A stretch of 64,000 bases of DNA. It comes from Alteromonas sp. 5E99-2 (GTDB lineage: Bacteria; Pseudomonadota; Gammaproteobacteria; Enterobacterales; Alteromonadaceae). Made by a program: the position numbers and the translations under genes. Under the pieces are notes generated by a model, which searched no databases, was not told where the DNA came from, and saw nothing but the letters and a program-made list of their open reading frames with translations. The DNA is taken from the NCBI RefSeq assembly GCF_017368475.1, contig NZ_JAFNJE010000010.1:1-64000 (forward strand). The letters are read 5' to 3'. Of this stretch, positions 59,946 to 64,000 are shown piece by piece (position 1 is the first letter of the stretch; each line of letters begins with the position of its first letter).

Positions 59946-62105
59946 TTACCACTCATAATTGATCCCAACAAGGGTTTGTCTAAGATTTCCAAATTGACAA
60001 TAGATATCGAAGCTACAGCTAGTGTAATATTCTTTATTAAAGAGGTTTGATACGTTGAAAGTTAAGTCAATACCGTCCCATGAAGGGTTAATTTCTTTAA
60101 GGTTATAGCGCAGCGCTAAATCAAAAACGGTATAAGAAGGTGAACGCAATGTATTAAGATCGTCTCCATAGCTGTCAGATACATAACGTACACCGCCTCC
60201 CACATTTAGGCCAGTTAACGGCCCCACAGGTATACGGTAACTCGCCCAAACCGATGCGAAACGTTCAGGTACGGCTTGCGGTCGCTTACCTACGACCGAC
60301 TGAACAGATGATTCAGTAACTTCTGTATCCAACCAAGTAGATGACGCAATTAGTTCCAAGTTTTCAGTTACATTCCCTCGTACTTCAAACTCCAATCCAC
60401 GAGAACGTATTTTTCCATCCTGTACGCTAAATCCAAACGTACTACTGGGTGTAAGAACGTTATCCTGCTCGATATCAAAGATAGAAGAGGTTACAAGTAT
60501 TGATGTTTTTGAAGGCTGATATTTAATACCAGCTTCAAACTGACGTGCTGTAGTGGGTTGAAATTCGTTACCATCTTCGCCAACGCCAATTGTCGGCTCA
60601 AATGACGTTGAATAGCTTATATAAGGCGCAAGCCCAAAATCGAAAAGATAGAGAAGGCCTGCTCTATAACTTACTTCTGTATCTTTTTGTTCGCTAACGG
60701 TATCAGTAAAATTATCATAGGTTTCTAATTCTGCAGAGTCATGACGCGCCCCGAGCGTTAAACGCCAATTTGCAATATCTATCTGATCTTGTATGTAAAA
60801 GCCTGTTTGTGTCTGGGTTTGACTGTTATCGACAATATCGACAAAAGGACCTACTGGCTGGTTGTAAACGGGGTTAACTACATCAAGTGATGTCGCTTGT
60901 CCAAAACTGTAAAGCCAATCTGCTGTATTACGCAAATAATCGACACCAACCATGAATTGATGATTGACCGCTCCAGTGGAAAAGTTTACCAGTATACGGT
61001 TATCGGCATTAACGCCCTTTGCATTTTCATCCGATTGAATTGCCGCTCGAGGCAGCAAGCCTTCCGTTGTCAATGGTGCAATAAACTGTACACCCGCAAA
61101 GTCTATATCTATATGGGAGTAGCGTAACGCAGAGTGCAGCGAGATGTTGTTGTAATGATGATCAAGTTCGTATCCAATGCCATATTGCTCTCTATCAAAC
61201 CCTTCAGCACCAGCGTCTCCAAAATTAAGATTAGGGCCTAATGCACTTCGATAAGCTTCAGGTGCTAAATCTCTAGCAAGTGCTGAATTGAAGATGCCGC
61301 CCTCGGGATCGGAAGAATAAAACCCGCCAACAGTTAACGAAGTATCCGAGCTTGGGTTCCATGTTAAGCTAGGCGCAACAGCAACTCTTTCCTCATCAAC
61401 ATTATCAAAACGCGTTCCAGATTTTCGCCCAATAGATGCCAATGAATAAGTAAATTTTCCTTCTTCATCTATTGCTCCTCGGCTCGTAATACCAACTTGA
61501 TATCTATTATTACTCCCCAATTCAGCGCGTAATGTGTTTTCTGTTTCATACGTAGGCTTGCGGCTAATTTGATTAATTAACCCTCCAGGGCTTATCTGAC
61601 CATACAATACAGCAGACGGACCTTTTATGATTTCAATTCGATCGAGTAAAAAGGGATCAATTGAGAATTGAGCGAAGGCTTGCCCTCGTGGCAACCTTAA
61701 ACCATCAAGAAAGCTGACTAAAGTAGTACTCGTTCCAAAACCTCCAAATCCTCGCAAAAATACACTGTCATTTCTTGATGTTGATTCAACATCAGACAAC
61801 ACACCCGATGAATATCGCAATGCTTCACTCACTGTTTGAGAATTTTGATGATCTATTTGGGCTCGGGTAATGGTGACAATTGATTGTGGTGTTTCAATGA
61901 CTGATGTATTAGTTTTAGTTGCACTAGTTGCAACCTCTTCTAAATATCGTTCACTGGTAACCGTAATCGTTTCAAGGTTTGTAGTATTAGATTCATCAGA
62001 ACCTTCTTGAGCCATAGAAAATGCCGATATCAAAGTAGCACCGATAACTACTGCGGACTTATTCACTTTAACTGCTTGTCTTTTCACTTTTATCCCTCTA
62101 GCCAT
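59946..62105 (-). CDS. TonB-dependent siderophore receptor
   Basis: 719 residues: basic signal peptide (about 1-32), TonB box ETITVTSERY, plug (about 60-170; TPQSIVTITRAQIDHQ, SVFLRGFGGFGT, IKGPSAVLYGQISPGGLINQISRKP, the ferric-siderophore signature) and a 22-strand barrel ending in an aromatic residue (INYEW). It has a Fur box upstream and a PepSY reductase downstream. The ligand is not deducible; the plug type resembles hydroxamate/catecholate receptors such as FhuA-like proteins. Confidence 0.94.
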   Translation of the reverse strand: MARGIKVKRQAVKVNKSAVVIGATLISAFSMAQEGSDESNTTNLETITVTSERYLEEVATSATKTNTSVIETPQSIVTITRAQIDHQNSQTVSEALRYSSGVLSDVESTSRNDSVFLRGFGGFGTSTTLVSFLDGLRLPRGQAFAQFSIDPFLLDRIEIIKGPSAVLYGQISPGGLINQISRKPTYETENTLRAELGSNNRYQVGITSRGAIDEEGKFTYSLASIGRKSGTRFDNVDEERVAVAPSLTWNPSSDTSLTVGGFYSSDPEGGIFNSALARDLAPEAYRSALGPNLNFGDAGAEGFDREQYGIGYELDHHYNNISLHSALRYSHIDIDFAGVQFIAPLTTEGLLPRAAIQSDENAKGVNADNRILVNFSTGAVNHQFMVGVDYLRNTADWLYSFGQATSLDVVNPVYNQPVGPFVDIVDNSQTQTQTGFYIQDQIDIANWRLTLGARHDSAELETYDNFTDTVSEQKDTEVSYRAGLLYLFDFGLAPYISYSTSFEPTIGVGEDGNEFQPTTARQFEAGIKYQPSKTSILVTSSIFDIEQDNVLTPSSTFGFSVQDGKIRSRGLEFEVRGNVTENLELIASSTWLDTEVTESSVQSVVGKRPQAVPERFASVWASYRIPVGPLTGLNVGGGVRYVSDSYGDDLNTLRSPSYTVFDLALRYNLKEINPSWDGIDLTFNVSNLFNKEYYTSCSFDIYCQFGNLRQTLVGINYEW

Positions 62106-62131
62106 TTTATTTAATCACAACCCGCAACAGG

Positions 62132-62146
62132 ACGGGACTGTCCCGT
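62132..62146. promoter_or_regulatory. 15-bp perfect palindrome, candidate TetR-family operator
   Basis: ACGGGAC-T-GTCCCGT is unusually GC-rich for this region, lies between the divergent receptor and TetR genes, and sits 4 bp from the Fur box. TetR regulators often bind such palindromes next to their own gene, so this is the likely binding site. Its regulator is inferred only from position. Confidence 0.65.
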
Positions 62147-62150
62147 TCAG

Positions 62151-62169
62151 TATAATGATAATCATTATC
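62151..62169. promoter_or_regulatory. Fur box
   Basis: TATAATGATAATCATTATC matches 18 of 19 bases of the Fur consensus GATAATGATAATCATTATC. It is about 46 bp upstream of the receptor start, so the receptor should be iron-repressed. Confidence 0.92.
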
Positions 62170-62229
62170 ATATTCAACGATTTAAAATAGAGAATTTGTA
62201 GTTGATAGTAAGAAGGATTAAACTAAGGC

Positions 62230-62856
62230 ATGGTTAAAAATGAATATAATCCAACTTTTTTGCAATCAAATGATAAAACCAGAGATAAGATCCTCGATGT
62301 AGCGGCGATCCTATTTTCTGAACGTGGTTATGCAGGAACTGCCATTGATCAAGTGATCAAAACATGCGGGATCGGAAAAGATACATTTTACCGCAGGTTC
62401 GCCTCTAAGCTGGACTTGTTTGAAGCAATGGCGGTACGAGAAAGAGAAATAGTCGAGCTGCGTTTTCAGGAAGTGATAAAACACAGTTCTGGAACGACCT
62501 TCGAACAATTAGAAAGTTCTTTTCGATGGCTTCTTGAGATAAATTTAGAACCTCAGTTGATTGCATATAAACGTATCGCATTTACCGAGGCTAGTGTCTT
62601 TGGTAAATCAGCTCAAGATGCCCCAAGCGCTATTACCGATTACCTTGTTGAATTAATGGAAAAGCTTATTGCGCAAGGCAATATCCAAGAAAATGATCCT
62701 AACGATCTAGTCATGTATATCATTAACAGCCTAATTCTTTCACCTATGATGATGGCAATGTTGGGTAGTCAACAACCACTGTCTTCAGATTGGCAAAAGC
62801 TTTATTTTGACCGCACATGGGAAAGAATTTTCCATGGATTAAAGTATATAAAATAA
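62230..62856 (+). CDS. TetR/AcrR family transcriptional regulator
   Basis: 208 residues with an N-terminal TetR HTH (about 20-65; RDKILDVAAILFSERGYAGTAIDQVIKTCGIGKDTFYRRFASK) and a helical ligand domain of the TetR_C type (FAEASVFGK-like FTEASVFG). It is divergent from the siderophore receptor, with a palindrome between. It may respond to a metabolite linked with iron uptake; ligand unknown. Confidence 0.9.
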   Translation: MVKNEYNPTFLQSNDKTRDKILDVAAILFSERGYAGTAIDQVIKTCGIGKDTFYRRFASKLDLFEAMAVREREIVELRFQEVIKHSSGTTFEQLESSFRWLLEINLEPQLIAYKRIAFTEASVFGKSAQDAPSAITDYLVELMEKLIAQGNIQENDPNDLVMYIINSLILSPMMMAMLGSQQPLSSDWQKLYFDRTWERIFHGLKYIK

Positions 62857-63068
62857 GACCCTGCCACAATAGCCATAAGAGACACTCTTTAATGGCGAGT
62901 ATGGTTGCCCTTCAAAGATTGAAATTTTGCGAGGCCTTCCGTTTATGCCTGTCAGTTTTTTTTACACAAGATAATCACAAAAAAATTAAGCTATTGAAAA
63001 TAATAAACTTTTTATAATGGTACGAAATGTGCTTTTTATGCATGAATTAATTTAACAGGGACGAATAA

Positions 63069-63878
63069 ATGAAATTACAAAACTTAATTGCTGCTTTAAC
63101 ACTACCTTTTCTTGTTGCAACAAATTCCTATGCTAGCGCGATTGTCGATGGCTTTAATAGTAATTCACTTGCGGCGAATGACGACGGTTCAACTGGATTA
63201 GTTGATATCGGTTTTTCATTAAACTTTTTTGATTCTAACTTTTCCCAGTTATTTGTAAATAATAACGGTAACATCACGTTTGAGAGTTCGTTAAGTACAT
63301 TTTCTCCGTTCGATTTAACATCAACAGGGCAATCGATAATTGCGCCATTTTTTGCAGATGTTGATACTAGAAATGGAGGAACCGTTAGTTACGGGGAAGG
63401 AAGTTTTGATGGTTTTAACGCGTTCGGTGTAAACTACATTGATGTAGCTTTCTTTGGTGGAGCAGGTTCATCAAACACAAATACGTTTCAGCTACTGTTA
63501 GTAGATCGCTCTGATATTGGCTCAGGTGATTTTGATATTTTGTTCAACTATGAGCAAATACTATTTGAAACAGGCACTGCAAGTGATGGTGACGAAAACG
63601 GTTTAGGAGGCTCATCTGCAAGGGTTGGTTTTTCAAACGGAAGTGGTGATATAGGTACGTCTTTCGAGCTTACTGGTTCAGCCATAAATGGTGCATTTCT
63701 TGACGGCGGAGTGAACTCGTTAGTGGACAATAGTTTCAATTCTGACATTGATGGTAGGTATATATTTAATGTACGCAATGGCAGCGTTGATTTTATCGCT
63801 GAAGTTCCAGCACCAGCTCCTATATCTATTTTAATGTTAGTAGCATTAGCAATAAGATGCTATCGCAAAAGTAAATAA
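63069..63878 (+). CDS. Secreted nidogen-like (NIDO) protein with PEP-CTERM-like tail
   Basis: 269 residues: signal peptide (about 1-23), a NIDO-type extracellular domain (LFVNNNGNITFESSLSTFSPFDL, IIAPFFADVDTRNGG, FQLLLVDRSDIGSGDFDILFNYEQI) and a C-terminal VPAPAPISILMLVALAIRCYRKSK, a Pro-rich site, membrane segment and basic tail as in PEP-CTERM sorting signals, although PAPAP is not the classic PEP motif. It is likely anchored or exported and adhesive. Good RBS (CAGGGACGAATAAATG) and a terminator follow. Confidence 0.82.
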   Translation: MKLQNLIAALTLPFLVATNSYASAIVDGFNSNSLAANDDGSTGLVDIGFSLNFFDSNFSQLFVNNNGNITFESSLSTFSPFDLTSTGQSIIAPFFADVDTRNGGTVSYGEGSFDGFNAFGVNYIDVAFFGGAGSSNTNTFQLLLVDRSDIGSGDFDILFNYEQILFETGTASDGDENGLGGSSARVGFSNGSGDIGTSFELTGSAINGAFLDGGVNSLVDNSFNSDIDGRYIFNVRNGSVDFIAEVPAPAPISILMLVALAIRCYRKSK

Positions 63879-63897
63879 ACAGATAGTGTTATAAAAT

Positions 63898-63927
63898 AAA
63901 AAAGAGTACTTATGTACTCTTTTTTTG
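63898..63927 (+). terminator. Rho-independent terminator after NIDO gene
   Basis: AAAAAAGAGTAC / GTACTCTTTTTTT around TTAT, 20 bp after the stop codon. Confidence 0.9.
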
Positions 63928-64000
63928 AGCCTTTTAATCTTAAGCACACGCAGTCTTAAAGCACATTTTGCATAATCTCTCGCTCAAACTCTTTTCAATA

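Overview
This window looks like a chromosome segment of a marine gammaproteobacterium of the order Alteromonadales (Alteromonas/Glaciecola-like). The reasons are moderate-to-low GC, a monomeric isocitrate dehydrogenase, a HexR-type Entner-Doudoroff locus, the aat-bpt-infA / clpA-clpS / cspD neighbourhood, and the mnmA-hflD-purB order. The family assignment is inference; no rRNA or tRNA gene is present.

Layout. (1) 1-1740: two probable integron gene cassettes on the minus strand, a PhzF-like isomerase and a small secreted protein, with attC-type sites and matching core boxes; no integrase is visible. (2) 2.2-11.3 kb, minus strand: malQ-glgB-glgX-gnd-msrB-thioredoxin-like gene, tightly packed, joining alpha-glucan breakdown to the oxidative pentose phosphate step and to thiol/methionine-oxide repair. 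(3) 11.5-21.8 kb: central sugar catabolism with gapA, a hexose-6-phosphate mutarotase, the operon zwf-pgl-edd-glk-eda, hexR and pyk. Candidate HexR operators lie before gapA, in the zwf/hexR gap and before pyk, so the block reads as one regulon. (4) 21.8-41.3 kb: housekeeping genes including a nitroreductase, sppA, yfbV, trxB, the N-degron set aat-bpt with infA and clpA-clpS, cspD, monomeric icd, rluE, mnmA, hflD, purB and roxA, followed by a secreted GH5 enzyme with three CBM6 modules and a tiny EF-hand protein. (5) 41.4-49.1 kb: an accessory stretch of short genes (a membrane protein, VOC, GNAT, a MerR-controlled methyltransferase, nitrilase, LysE exporter, P-loop kinase). (6) 49.1-56.4 kb: zinc-independent L31/L36 paralogues behind a Zur-like operator, then a TPP riboswitch and thiD-thiO-thiS-thiG-thiE-thiF-tenA-SSS transporter. 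(7) 56.4-64 kb: a DUF3300 protein, an MBL-fold hydrolase, an iron-uptake unit (TonB receptor, PepSY membrane protein, a 59-residue membrane protein) facing a TetR regulator across a Fur box and a second palindrome, and a nidogen-domain surface protein.

How it works together: glucans released by MalQ/GlgX/GlgB and glucose phosphorylated by Glk enter Zwf-Pgl. 6-Phosphogluconate then goes either to Edd-Eda (pyruvate plus GAP, continued by GapA and Pyk) or to Gnd. Metal and cofactor supply is handled by clearly regulated units (Zur-like, Fur, TPP).

Most notable points: the cassette pair with self-consistent attC boundaries; a textbook 19-bp-spacer MerR promoter pointing at a methyltransferase; a ThiF-rhodanese fusion lacking the usual zinc cysteines; an unlisted 59-aa gene in the iron operon; and a combined Fur/TetR-type control region. 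I did not find a large, wholly new multi-gene system.
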